Notes: generated by a model from the letters alone, not told the origin. DNA of 64,000 nt from Spirogloea muscicola (GCA_009602725.1 WELB01000003.1:755634-819633), one strand, 5' to 3'. Counted from the first letter of the stretch, positions 24,770 to 35,310 are shown. Numbers and translations are program-made.

Positions 24770-24806
24770 CTGGAAAGGAGGCACAATGTGGGTGCCTCCT
24801 TTCCAG
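24770..24806. promoter_or_regulatory. 15-bp perfect inverted repeat in the PstS 5' region
   Basis: CTGGAAAGGAGGCAC, 7-nt loop, then GTGCCTCCTTTCCAG. It lies 49 bp upstream of the PstS-like ATG. GGTCCGGACC at 24732-24741 and GGTCTGGACC at 24811-24820 sit on either side. It could be a 5' UTR hairpin or a dimeric binding site; function is unknown. Confidence 0.6.
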
Positions 24807-24850
24807 AAGTGGTCTGGACCCAAGATCGAGCTGCAGGGGGAGGGGGGGGA

Positions 24851-24851
24851 N
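24851..24851. other. single-N gap upstream of the PstS-like gene
   Basis: One N in a poly-purine GGGGGA run 130 bp upstream of the PstS-like ATG. GC-rich DNA without a recognised gene follows to about 25230. Confidence 0.7.
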
Positions 24852-25312
24852 GGAGGGAGGGGCTAGGGGGGAGTGGCAGCTCCCTGTACGTGGGAACGGG
24901 GGCTTGCCCCGGCGGCGGCAGCCGCGAGCGCGGATTGGCGGGCAGGGAATCTCCTGCCGGCCGGGGATGAGCATCTGGCGCTGCCCGGCCCCCGAAAGAT
25001 TCCCAATTCCCGCGGACCGCGGTGTAAGGAGGGGGGAGGGTTGTGGGCTGCCCCCTTGTCGCGTCCGGCAAGGTGCGGGCTACAACACCCTGGCCGTCAG
25101 CCCACGGCGGCGCACCTCGCCCCGTTCCGCACGTTGTCCTTCCCTCCCCTCCTCGTCCATTCCTCACGTAAAAGTTTACATCTCTGAGCTTTCTAAAATC
25201 TTCCCCCAGCCATCGCCTCAACTGTAGAAGTTGTTGGTTATATTTTTGCGGTTACTTTTCACAGCCCACGCCCACCTTTGGAATGATTGTTCTTTTGGCC
25301 TGGAACAGTAGT

Positions 25313-25370
25313 TGGCTAAATTGGCCCACCCTTTCAGTTCATGCGCACCGAGCGCGCCTTCCCCCCTTTT
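25313..25370 (+). mobile_element. type III retroelement tail
   Basis: The ATTGGCC...TTTCAGTTCATGCGCACC block again, without an attached ORF on this strand. Confidence 0.6.
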
Positions 25371-25494
25371 CTTAAGAGCAGAGTGCAAGGACTCTAGAAA
25401 GAAGCAGCTCTCCTCAAATAAGGCGATGGCTGTGAGAATTGAACCCTTCCAAGGGGGCATTGTTTTTGTTCCCAGGAAAAATTTGTGTATTTGA

Positions 25495-26440
25495 AACAAA
25501 CGAAGGCCAAATGGCCAAGTACAAAGGCAAGCACATCTTAAGACCTACATAACCTACAGTAGATTGACCCGCTCAGAAACCACGGGTCAAAACATAAAGG
25601 TCGCTAACCGATGCCTGGATACTAGATGGCAGATACGAAGCCCTTCTGCTACCAACTAGAGCTCGCCCAGCTTTCTGGTGCAAAGCATTAGCCTGAGCAC
25701 GCTGCAAACAGGCCGAAACACGTCGTCGCAACAACGACAGATAAGCAGCTGGCAAGCCCATCTCAGCCGGGAACACATCTGCATGTCGTGTGTAGCCTAG
25801 AATGGCTATGTTTTGAAGGAGAGTAAGGAAACGAGGACCTAAGCAGCCAAAGATGTCGATTGCTGCTGGCAAGAGCTGATCACATCGGGGATAATCGGAG
25901 TAGTGATGCAACTTTCTTTGTTCAGCACTGCCCACTGCGTGGCCAGCGATGTGTGTCGATGCTGGACCTTTATAGGCCTCCGTAACCACAATATCGACCA
26001 AAGCCCTTGGTCCTCCACCAGGTTGCACGCCCACAATGTCAAGTGTGCGGCGATGATGACGTCCCTGGGCATCCGTGGTGATAGGCATGATGTTGTTCAC
26101 TTCCACGACCGCACGGTACCCGGCGTCGCGCATCAAAGCCGCCAGAGCATCACGGAGGACGTTGTGGATGCCCAACACTTCTGGTCCAGTGGGGCATCGC
26201 AGCATGTGAGTGGCGAGCTCAGCACTCTCTGCGCGGAAGCTGCACTCACACTGGCGCACCCCAATCAGGCAGTTAGGTGGGAGGCCGAGGACGAGTTGAA
26301 GCGACGTCCGAAAGGCCTCGGAGCTGATGCTGAAGGTGCTGGCCACGGCGTGTGAGGTGATCCAGTCTGTGGCTCGAGGTGTGGCGAGGGAAGTAAGTCT
26401 TGCCGGGCTCCTTGGATTGTTGTGAATCTCTGGCAGCCTC
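25495..26440 (-). mobile_element. RLE retroelement subfamily A, 5'-truncated copy with type II tail
   Basis: The open frame 26440-25573 encodes the C-terminal module of the element. A CCHC-like knuckle (VRQCECSF...THMLRCP) is followed by a restriction-like endonuclease core with HRRTLDIVGVQPGGGPRALV and DIVVT, the spacing expected for a PD-(D/E)xK fold. A helical region and the terminal SDLYVLTRGF-stop come next. The 3' tail (25572-25495) carries CTTGGCCATTTGGCC. No RT domain remains. This is the longest uninterrupted RLE module in the window and shows what the broken copies encoded. Confidence 0.82.
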
Positions 26441-26519
26441 CGCAAGCTTCTGCGGCGCTCATCTTCCACTGCCGTAACCAGTCTGAATTGTGCCCCTCTA
26501 TCCGAAGCTTGGGCATGGG

Positions 26520-26860
26520 GGCGAGGGCTGCTGTGAGAAGTGGCTCTCCCAATGGGGGCAAGGGCTGTGAAAAGCCAGCCCGAAAAGAATTGACAAAGTG
26601 AGAGACCAGCCCAAAGAAGTGCGGCCGGTTCTTAAGCACTGGTAGTCCTACTCCAGTCCTTTTGCAATGAATGCAGGCAAAGAATGTATTGATTCTTGCT
26701 TCAAGACCGCTGGCGAGTACGGGTGCTTGTGTACATAGCTGTGACTTTCACTTTCACTTTCAGTAGCGACTAAGAGTGATTGGCGTAGACAAGAAGAAGA
26801 AGTGGCCCTCTCAATGGGGGCAAGAGGGCTGTGAAAAGCCAGCCCGAAAAATTTGACAAA
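26520..26860 (-). mobile_element. two type I tails
   Basis: Reverse-oriented hairpins of the form GGGCTGTGAAAAGCCAGCCC at 26562-26581 and 26826-26845, each preceded by the TCTCCCAATGGGGGCA block. No ORF is attached. Confidence 0.65.
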
Positions 26861-28146
26861 GATTGTGGCCAAATGACGGGTGACACAAGAGCCGCAGAGC
26901 TTACAGATCGCTGTTGCGCTTCGTTCTTAGCTTTGCAGGAGGTACCATGCATCTCCATCAAGGAACATTAAGGTAAACATTTATGTAGTAAAGAGTTGCC
27001 TCATCTCCTCGGGGAGTATTACTTAGTCGAATGTGAAGAAGATGACGATGGGGCACTTTACTCGAAAATTTATTTTGCTTGCCCGAGCTCGTGCGGGCCA
27101 AATACAGCGTCTGGGCGCCGCCGCCAGGCCCACGCTGGGAGGCATCGGCAGAGCCACGCGCTCCCGAAGGTCACGTTGAACTCGTCGGGGAGAGGCGGTG
27201 GCCCGACGGTCACATCGGCGCCTCGGATCCCGCCCGACAATGCCGCTGACGCGGGCCGGGCCCCCGGTCGCCGTTGACCGGGCGGGAAGGAGCACGAGCA
27301 CCCGCCGCCGGCGGGCCCCCCCCGACGCCCGTTGTCGGGCGGAGGAGGTCGATCACGAGGCGAGCTTCGTCGGATTCCGGACGACTACCACGTCAGCTGC
27401 CCGCCGCGCTGGCGTCACGCGGCGAGCCCGGTCTCCCCGCCGCCTTCGTTGGCGCGCCAGCCGCTTCTCGGCGGCCTCCGGCACTTGCGAGGAATGTCGG
27501 AGCATCTGCGGCGGCGGCGCCAGTTGGCCGGCCGACGGCTCTGCTCCGGGGCACACCCGCTGCCAGCCACCAGCCTCAGCAGCGGCAAAGGAGCAAATGA
27601 TCTGAATAGAGAGAAGGCGCTCTAGTTCTGTTGAGTAAGCGGTGGCCAAACTTCAAGCCAATACATTATTCAGAAGATTAAGTGGTGGGGCTAGGCGAGA
27701 TAAGCGTGTTGCGTAACGAGTATGATGTTCAGCAGCAGGTATAGACGAGCTCTTCTCAGAGGGAAGGCCCCTCCGGACCCTGTCCTTTCTCATTGGGAAT
27801 GGCCTCTCGTAGCTATCGCCTGCACTTGGAAATGCTTCCCTCTTCATTCTGTTTTGTAGGGGGCGATCACACATTTGGAGCCATTTCTCCCCTCTCCGCT
27901 TCCTACCGTTGGGCGCCAGCGCCCGCCGGTCGCGCCGCCGCCGTCGCTTCTGCCCCCGACCGTTGTGGCGCCCGGCGAAGGCGACGGCGGCGGCCCCAGT
28001 CCCCCTAGCCGCCCCCGCCACCGCTCCCTCCTCTTCCCCCCGGGCGCCTTGCCGGCTGCCGAGCTTCCCCAGTCACCCTCGCTCGTGCTGTCCGTTCGGC
28101 CACCCCGCTCTTGGCGGCCCCGGCACTGCCGGCCCTCCCTCGCACC
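26861..28146. other. GC-rich region without recognised gene
   Basis: Very GC-rich from 27080 to 27590 and again from 27890. Frames are Arg/Pro/Ala-rich on both strands with no domain or clear splice structure. Promoter or 5' exon material of an unknown gene is possible. Confidence 0.35.
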
Positions 28147-28719
28147 CCCGCCACCCTCCTGCCACAGCTGCTGCCTCCCACTCCTCCAGCAGCCCCAGAA
28201 GCGGACGCAGGACAGGTCGACAAGGCCTCCATCTGCATTTCTGGCCATCCTTCCCACCCCCGCCATCCCTCCTGCCACTGCTGCTGTTCTACTCCTCTAG
28301 CAGCTCCTGAAACGGACGCAGGCCAGGCCGACAAGGCCCTCATTGACACTTCCGGGCCTCCTCCTCCCCACTGCGATTTCTCCTGCTACTGCAGCTGCTC
28401 CACTCCTCCTCTAGCAGCTCCATCAGGACAGGTTGACAAGGCCCCAATGTGCACTGCCGGCCCTCTTTCCCCCCCCCCCTTCATTCGTCCTGCCACTGCT
28501 GCTGCCTCACTCCTCTAGCAGCCGGCCCTCCTTTCCCCCCCCCGCCATCGCTCCTCCTGCCACTGCTGCCAGGCCAGGTCGACAAGGCCCTCATCGGCAC
28601 TTCCGGCCATCCTTCCCCTCCCTGCCATCCCTCCTGCTACTACTGCTACCCAACTCCTCCTCTAGCAGCTCCAGCAGGACCGGTTGACAAGGCCCCAATC
28701 GGCACTTCCGGCCCTCTTT

Positions 28720-28720
28720 N
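28720..28720. other. single-N gap inside the minisatellite
   Basis: One N at the exact join between a minisatellite unit and a retroelement C-terminus. Array copy number here is unreliable. Confidence 0.7.
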
Positions 28721-28734
28721 CATCGCCGGGCTCG

Positions 28735-28840
28735 TCGCGCCCTTGCAGCAGCCTCTGGTTTGCGCAGCGGGGTTGCTCTTCCTCCCCTCAGCTCATCTGA
28801 CTTCCTACTGCTGACACGGGGGTATTGAGGGCGCCCTTTC
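28735..28840 (+). mobile_element. retroelement subfamily E, C-terminal fragment
   Basis: Reads RRALAAASGLRSGVALPP, then LSSSDFLLLTRGY-stop (28826-28828), then the first bases of its tail before minisatellite sequence resumes. A near-identical protein end lies at 41345-41450 on the minus strand. Confidence 0.75.
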
Positions 28841-29099
28841 CCTCCCCCCCCCGCCATCCCTCCTCCTGCTACTGCTGCCAGGCCAGGTCGTCAAGGCCAT
28901 CATCGGCACTTTCGGCCCTCCTTCCCCCCCACTGCCATCCCTCCTGCTACTGCTGCTGCCCCACTCCTCTAGCAGCTCCAGCAGGACAGGTTGACAAGGC
29001 CGCAGTTGGCACGTCCGGCCCTCTTTCGCCCCCCCCTCCATTCCTCCTGCCACTGCTGTTGCCCCACTCCTCTAGCAGCTCCAGAAGCTGCTAGATGCT

Positions 29100-29460
29100 G
29101 GCTGCTACGTCGTGAGATGTGCTTGCCTTTGTACTTGGCCATATTGGCCTTCGATTGTTTCAAATACACGACAATTTTTCATCACAGCCAACGTGCTCTA
29201 CTGCGCTTCAGCATCTCTTCCAAAGTAGAATGGACTGTGTGTTGAGTGATGAAGGGCCTGCGTGGCCAAGTACTAAGGCAAGCACGAAGGGCCGAGGGCC
29301 AAAGAAAGCCAGCCCGCAAAAGTGTTAACAAGGTCTGAAGGGGCTGGAAAGCGCGAGGCCAGCCCAATCGAAGAAGTACCTCTTCCAATGGGGGCGAGGG
29401 CTGTGAAAAGCCAGGCCGAAAGGCCTTGACAAGGTCCGAAGGGGCCGAAAAGCGCTGAAC
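29100..29460. mobile_element. orphan type II and type I tails
   Basis: Type II motif (TGTGCTTGCCTTTGTACTTG...GGCC) at 29116-29172 on the plus strand and again reversed at 29265-29290. Degenerate type I hairpins in reverse orientation lie at about 29310 and 29400. No protein remnants were seen. Confidence 0.6.
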
Positions 29461-31300
29461 GACTTAATTAAGCAAGTACCATGTAGGATAATCATTCAGT
29501 AACCTCTGCTTAGCAGCCGCAAGTCAGAAAAAACTATCCGTTGGAAACCATTCCATTTGACTGAAGCCAGAGGCTGAAGCTAGAGCACACCCAGCACGCA
29601 GGTCCAAGGCGTTCGCCATGGACTGCTGAAGGAATATGGACAGGCGCAGGATACAAAAGCCAGCCGAGAGAAGAATGCACAAGGCCCACTAGAAATGCTG
29701 GACTACATGGTCCAAGGGCAGCGGGCGGCGGACGCAGCAGACTGTGGTCAGCAAATCTTGTAATGGTCGATGATGATATATAATGGGAACCGTGCGGGTT
29801 GTTGCTTCCTTCGGGTGCCCTGTCTCGCCCTGGACCTCTTGCACGTTACAGAACATGTACCCGGGCTCTCTTGAACGTCGATGAGGCTGGTTGTCTACAG
29901 CCCTGCACCTTGGCTACTCAGGCGGTCCATCACGTCATCCAATCTCCATTGCCTTGGGAAGTGGTTCCTTTCTCCTTGCCCAAAGTAGAGCGGGTAACAG
30001 ACACTGCCAAGTTTGGTAATAAGTAGAAGGAAACCGGGCGGATGTTACCCTGTCCCGCCCTAGACCTATTGTGCATCTATTTGCGCAATACAGTATGTAG
30101 CACTCACAGCTCAAGCCCGGCATCGCTGTCGAGTATTTGTGCTTGTTTGAAAGATGACGAGAACGGAGACGCGGAATTGCCTTCCCCTTCTGGCTCTGGA
30201 AGAGCTTCTTTCCTGGTGATTTCGATCTGCACTTGCTGACTTGAGCGCCCACTTGCAAGAGACACAGAGAGAGGGTTTATCTTCTAATATTCTATTCAGG
30301 ATTTTCATCAAAGGCATCTCATTGAGATTGACCTGGATGCACGAAAAGCTAAGAAATGTATTTCATCTTTCATAGTTGTGCTCTGCTGGACGTAGCAGCC
30401 GACTCTCAATGCTACGGGAAGACCATCTTGCAATAGAGAGACATCAATGCCGGTCAACGAGGCCGTCGAATGCAAGCTCAAATGGCTCTCCTTCCTGAGG
30501 TAAAGCCAAGACGAGCGGAGACATAGAAAGTTCGTTGCATAGCCTCAAATACTACGTGGCCATCAGATTTTACTCTTACTACGTGTGGCATACAATTGTA
30601 GGGTGCATCTTTAAAGTGAGCGTCGAAAGACAGTGCCACATTCAGGCATGCATTGCAGGACGACATCTGCAACTTTGCAAACCGCAACCAAAAAGTCTCT
30701 TATTTGCGGAACAGACCTGCAACTTCAAAATAAAAACGACGGCATATGCCGTGGCACACGCCACTTGCTTACTACTTCACTCCGGGAATCTCTTTGCGTC
30801 AATGCCAACCTCAACCAAGTCAGCAAGGTATTGCCTATTTCACATATTTGAATGATTTGGCGTAAAATTGATTGTCACGGACCAACTGCAGCATTCAGCA
30901 CGAGCACTGCGGTCACTAAGACTGGAAGATATCTTTTGAATACACCAAGTACAAGGTTGATTAAGGTGGAAGCAAATGTCGTCATACGGAAAGCCCAACC
31001 TTTGCAGGTGCATATGGTGAAGCGACAATGAGCACATTCAACTGAAATTGCTCAGGTGGTGTACGAGTAACCGAAATTGGCATATGACCAAAGTGACACG
31101 ATGGCCTTTCACAGCCGTAGCCCCCTTCTTGAGAAAGCTTACAAAATCGAAGGCAGGCTTTCCACAGCCTCACTCCCTTTGGAGCTTTCATTTGCAAATT
31201 TGAAAAAGCTGCTTCCTCTCTTATTTCCTCCCAAGGAAAGGAAGAATAGGAAAACAGAAAGAAGCAGCTCTTGAAATGTGGCGGGCTGGAAGTCGTTGAA
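29461..31300. other. unassigned region, comparatively AT-rich
   Basis: About 1.8 kb with no ORF showing a domain, codon bias or credible splice structure. It may be decayed mobile DNA. Confidence 0.4.
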
Positions 31301-31306
31301 CGAGCT

Positions 31307-31490
31307 TAGTTGGTGGCAGAAGGGCTTCGTGTCTGCCATCTAGTATTCAGGCATCGATTAGCGACCTCTATGTTTTGACCCGTGGTTGCTGAGCGGGTCA
31401 ATCTGCTGTAGGTTATGTATGTCTGTAGATGTGCTTGGCTTTTTACTTGGCCATTTGGCCTTCGTTCGTTTCAGATACACGACTTTTCTT
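31307..31490 (+). mobile_element. retroelement subfamily A 3' end
   Basis: Reads SIQASISDLYVLTRGC-stop at 31341-31389, followed by a type II tail with CTTGGCCATTTGGCC at about 31447. Severely 5'-truncated. Confidence 0.75.
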
Positions 31491-31554
31491 CCAATGTAAG
31501 GTAGTAGCTGTGAAAGAGAATAGCGCTTCCAGGCTGACAGCAGTGGCAGAAAGG

Positions 31555-31670
31555 CCAGCCCAAAAAGATTAGTCAAGGTCCAAAGCTCTTCCAATATACA
31601 GGGAAGGGGCTGTAGATTAGTGGGCTCTCCCAATTGGGGCAAGGGCTGTGAACAGCCAGCCCAAAAAACA
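31555..31670 (-). mobile_element. type I tails
   Basis: Reverse-oriented hairpin GGGCTGTGAACAGCCAGCCC at 31643-31662 and a degenerate one near 31560. Confidence 0.6.
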
Positions 31671-31794
31671 CGAGGAAGAGGAAGTTGTTCCAATTCAGCT
31701 CCTCCACGACGTCATGCATGGCATCCTCGTGGAGGCAGGCTTCTTCGGTGGCTGAAGAGAACTTGGTATTGCTCCGACAGAAGGAAAATGGTGT

Positions 31795-32500
31795 GTATAA
31801 TGAGAGATGGAGGGCCTGTGTGGCCAAGTACAAAGGCAAGCACATAGACAAATGTGCATCACCTGCTGCTAAGCTGACCCGCTCAGTAACCACGAGTCAG
31901 CACATAGAGGTCGCTAAGTGATGCCCGAATACCGGACAGCAGTCGACAAACTCTTGTGCTACCAGCTGAGGCTCGACGAGCTTTCTGATGCAACGCATGA
32001 GCTTGTGCTCGCTGCAGACAAGCTGACACTCGACGTCGCAAGAATGACAAGTAGGCTGCCGGCATGCCCATCTGAGCTGGAAGCATATCCTCACGTCGAG
32101 CATATCCCAGACTTGCAATAGTAGGGTATGGAAGCGAGGACCCATACAGCCGAAAGTGTCAATCGCGGCTGGTAGGAGGTGTCACTGCGGGGGTAGTCAG
32201 AGTAGTGTAGGAGCTTTCTCTGCTCTGCACCTCCCACTGCGTGGCCAGCAATGTGAGTTGATGCGGAACGCTTGTACGCCTCCGTCACAACCACGTCCAC
32301 CAAGGCTCGTGGGCCTCCGCCAGGTTGTACACCCACAATGTCCAGGGTGCGACGGTGATGGCGTCCCTGAGCATCCGTGGTGATGGGCATTATATTGCTC
32401 ACTTCCACAATGGCGCGGTAGCCGGCGTCGCGCATGAGGTCCGCCAGGGCGTCCCATAGGAGATTGTGAACGCCCACCAACAAAAGGGTGAAGGTCTCCA
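31795..32500 (-). mobile_element. retroelement subfamily A copy with broken RLE module
   Basis: The RLE core (GRHHRRTLDIVGVQPGGGPR, ALVDVVVTEAYK) and the end SDLYVLTRGY-stop are both present, but a frameshift near 32140 separates them. The type II tail occupies 31882-31795. It closely resembles the 25.5 kb copy. Confidence 0.78.
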
Positions 32501-32533
32501 CGCCAGGCGGGTCTAGACCTCCTGGCCACTCCA

Positions 32534-33000
32534 TTGGCTGACGGACCGCGCCTCATCCTGGATGTGGTGACAACCGACTCCTTCGACCGTGCCCACTCCA
32601 CGCCCTCTGCCTTCAAGGCTGGGCATGCGGTGGCCTGCGCCGCCCGAGCCAGGGAATTGAAGTATGCAGACCATCCGTGGGAGGACGCCTTCTTCCCGCT
32701 CGCCATGGACGGGCGTTTGGCGCTCGGTGGCTCGAGCTTCTTCACCAGCTCTCACGCAGCGCTGTATCCCGCCGATACCACCGGGAGCAGGCGGATGTCA
32801 ATGCAGCAGGCTCTCTCGCGCAGGTGTATTGCATGCGCCAGTCTCGCTGCAGAGCTTAATGGCACGCGTGCTGCATCTGCGTGCCGGTTGCGCATTGACT
32901 GCAGCCTCTGGCCCTGGCGAAAGGACCTGCTATTTCTTTATTTGGAGACTAGTTTCTCCGACCTGCGGCTGCTCAACAGAAAGAAGGCGCGCGGTGCGCA
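32534..33000 (+). mobile_element. retroelement fragment (RLE module of another subfamily)
   Basis: Plus-strand frame with ADGPRLILDVVTTDSFDRAH, FKAGHAVACAARARELKYAD and a NAAGSLAQVYCMRQS-like segment, all paralleling the C-terminal module of the 36.6 kb element. It abuts the minus-strand A copy, so one inserted into or next to the other. Confidence 0.65.
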
Positions 33001-33273
33001 TGAAAATGAAAGGGAGGCCAATTCTAGCCTTACGAATGTCCTGTTAACTGGGTAATGAGCTGGCTAAGGGGGACACTAATACCTCCGAGTGAGCACATGC
33101 ATATCTGACATGCTATACTGAGGCGCCAAACCACCACCACGGAAGCCATTAGCCTGGGCTAATGCACGACCAGCACGCTGGTGTATCGCGAGTGCCTGGG
33201 AGCGCTGTAGACTCAATGATAGCCGCATTCTATAGCATGCAACGATGGCTTGCGGGACGCTAGAATGCCCCAA
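32990..33273 (-). mobile_element. retroelement subfamily B 3' end with type III tail
   Basis: Minus-strand frame ends AGRALAQANGFRGGGLAPQY, SMSDMHVLTRRY-stop (stop at 33076). The tail below it holds the ATTGGCCTCCC...ATGCGCACC block (33035-32990). Confidence 0.72.
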
Positions 33274-33479
33274 CAGGGGGTTACTGAGTGGTTAGTAGCT
33301 ACTTGATCCCCTGTGTGCTTCAGCGCTTTCCTGGCCCCTTCAAACAGGCAAGCTAACTCGTCCAGGTACTTAAACTCACTTGTCATGAGGAAGAGGTGGG
33401 GTTCACCCTTTTGCCCTAGGCCTGCAGTCCTTCCAACCCTGAAAGAAACTAGCAGCAAGTCAGCAATTAGGTGATAGTT

Positions 33480-33625
33480 ACTTGGTTTCTACATTAGGTG
33501 GATTGCCTTCAGTCCTTGAACGTTCCTTTGGGCCGGCCTCTCACAGCCATTGCCCTACATTGTAGGAGCTGTTTCGTTATATTGCTTGCCTTCGTACTTG
33601 CCACTCAGGCCCTCCATCACTCAAT
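33480..33625 (+). mobile_element. orphan type I and type II tails
   Basis: GGGCCGGCCTCTCACAGCC at about 33531-33550, followed by AGGAGCTGTTTC as in other type I tails. A degenerate type II motif follows at 33580-33620. Confidence 0.5.
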
Positions 33626-33814
33626 ACACGCTCCACACTCTTTCACCTAGTAGGTCGCCACGAGTCACTCATCTGCGCGCTACCGTGGAAAGGCAACGTG
33701 CTGCGTCAACAACGTAGAACCATCGTTGCCTTCCCTCCTACCATTTTCCTCCCTATTACTGCTCGATGACTCGATTGGAAGAGCCAGGCAGATGGAAGTA
33801 TCCTACATTTGTGT

Positions 33815-33956
33815 TCAGCTCTTGAGTTGGTGGCAGAAGGGCTTGGCATCTGGTATCCAGGCATCGATAGGCGACCTTTATGTGTTGACCCGTGCTTATT
33901 GAGCAAGATACTGCATGATACTAAACGCTCACTGAGAGCCAGGAGGCTCTCAGTGA
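33815..33956 (+). mobile_element. retroelement subfamily A end followed by a 12-bp hairpin
   Basis: Reads GIQASIGDLYVLTRAY-stop (stop near 33901). A perfect hairpin TCACTGAGAGCC-AGGA-GGCTCTCAGTGA lies at 33929-33956. The usual type II tail is absent. Confidence 0.6.
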
Positions 33957-34275
33957 CCTCGTCAGTAATAGGAGGTCGTAAAATGGAGCCGTCGTTTGCC
34001 AGCAGATCAGGAAGATCAAGAAAACCCTCAACCCTGAAGCCTGAAGCCTGAAGCCTGAACCCCGACTCCTGCGAGGTCAGTTCAGCCCCGTGCTAGCGTC
34101 GGAGAGCCTGTTACGAGCTGAAAGGTGCGGCTGGCGGCGGCCGTGCTGCGTCGTGGCCAGCATGCTGCCGGGGCCGGCGAGGACGGAGCGGCGGTGCTCG
34201 CTGTGCAGCCAGCCTGTGGCGCTGGGCGTGCCTTCCTCAGCTGCAGGCCCACCATAGTCCTGCCAGGGCTTGCAG

Positions 34276-34771
34276 CAGCAGCTGCAGAAGCTGAGGGGGG
34301 ACGCGGCCATGGCGAGCCCCTTCTCGGGCTTCAGCTTCGGGACCGGCGGCACGGCGCCCGCCGGGGGCTCGGCGTCGGCGCCGGCGCCGGCGTTCAGCTT
34401 TGGCATGGCGGCCGCCGCGCCGGCGTTTGGCGGCACCGCCTCCGCCGTATCGCCATTCGGGGCTCCGGCCGCGCCTGCCTTTGGAGGCGGCGGCGCCGCG
34501 AGCGCGCCCACGTCTGGCTTTGGCGCTGCCTTCTCGTCGCCAGCACCCGCCTTCGCCTTCGGCTCTGCCGCCGCAAGCGGCAGCAGCAGCCCCTTCGGCA
34601 GCTCCACTCCTGCGGCGCCATCCTCCATCTTTGGCAGCGCTGCCGCCGGCGCTTCACCGGGACCCACATTCGGCGCCGCCGCGCCAGCGGCGGCGGCGGC
34701 GGCGTCGCCATTTGGGGCGCCGTCAGCGTCGTTGTTCGGCGGCTCAGCGCCGACGGCCTTTGGGGCAGCCG
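34276..34771 (+). CDS. FG-repeat nucleoporin fragment
   Basis: An exon starting at a tgcag acceptor (34276; first ATG 34309) encodes about 165 residues of Ala/Ser/Pro-rich sequence with about 13 FG motifs (FSFG, SPFG, AFGG, SIFG, LFGG). This is typical of nucleoporins such as Nup54, Nup58/62 or Nup98, whose FG regions form the pore permeability barrier. A short QQLQKLRG segment precedes the repeats. The frame runs into the N at 34772, after which type I retroelement tail sequence starts, so the structural C-terminal domain is missing. Codon use is strongly GC-biased. Family member not assignable; a low-complexity non-Nup protein is less likely. Confidence 0.5.
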
Positions 34772-34772
34772 N
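34772..34772. other. single-N gap ending the FG-nucleoporin exon
   Basis: One N. Coding sequence lies on the left; a type I tail (hairpin 34818-34837) lies on the right. Confidence 0.7.
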
Positions 34773-34799
34773 CCCCTCCATCATTTGGCCCCTTCGAAC

Positions 34800-35040
34800 C
34801 TTTGTCAATTGATTTTTGGGCTGGCTTTTCGCAGCCCTTGCCCCATTTGGGAGTGCCACTTCTCTCTACACAGACCTGATGTTGCTCACTCGGGGGTACT
34901 GACTTCCCTCTGCATGGCCTGTGTTTTGCAGTGTTTTTGTAGTGTAGTCCTCTTTCCGGCTCCTCTTTCTTCTGCTTTGGACATTGTCCATTCTTTTTTG
35001 GGCTGGCTTTGCCAGCCCCTCTTCTCTATGGGCGCGCACT
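34800..35040 (+). mobile_element. type I tail, then subfamily D 3' end
   Basis: A tail with a hairpin at 34818-34837 is followed by an extremely short C-terminus (TDLMLLTRGY-stop, stop about 34899). Its tail matches the long element at 36.5 kb, including the perfect hairpin at 35000-35018. Confidence 0.75.
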
Positions 35041-35310
35041 TCCCTCTTCTCTAGGGGCGAGCACTTCTTTTGCTGTGCTCTCGCTGCGGCCTCCGGCTTT
35101 CGTCAGGGGGATAGTTTACCGGCAGCTAGTCTGTCGGATGTGAGGCTCCTCACTCGTAACTACTAAGTGGTCCATCCTCCCCCGTTCTGCCATAGCCTCT
35201 TCAGGCCCCGCAGTCGCTGCTTAGCTCGTAGTTTGGCCCCTTCGAACCTTGTCAATTCTTTTCGGGCTGGCTTCTCACAGCCCTTGCCCCCATTGGGAGA
35301 GCCACTTCTC
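35041..35310 (+). mobile_element. retroelement subfamily C 3' end
   Basis: Reads ALAAASGFRQGDSLPAASLS, DVRLLTRNY-stop (35163-35165). The tail GTGGTCCATCCTCCCCC... follows, with hairpin GGGCTGGCTTCTCACAGCCC at 35263-35282. The same end occurs at 36.2-36.4, 41.7-42.0 (reverse) and 42.9-43.1 kb. Confidence 0.8.

Larger units (their letters stand above)
28147..29095. repeat. ~112-bp minisatellite, about eight units
   Basis: Imperfect tandem units share CCTGC(C/T)ACTGCTGCT, CTCCTCTAGCAGCTCC, GACAGGT(T/C)GACAAGGCC, CACTTCCGGCC and a run of C. Unit starts are near 28147, 28260, 28370, 28487, 28632, 28860, 28932 and 29046; some are partial. A retroelement fragment and an N interrupt it at 28720-28840. 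Confidence 0.85.

Noticed and set aside
24259-25227. 322-codon plus-strand frame crossing an N
   Set aside because: Antisense to PstS exons 1-2 and the 5' region; composition is Arg/Gly/Pro low complexity and no domain is present.
27000-27650. GC-rich frames on both strands as a gene
   Set aside because: No consistent codon bias in one frame, no domain and no convincing splice sites.
28147-29095. CRISPR-like array
   Set aside because: Units are contiguous ~112-bp repeats without unique spacers; this is a minisatellite.
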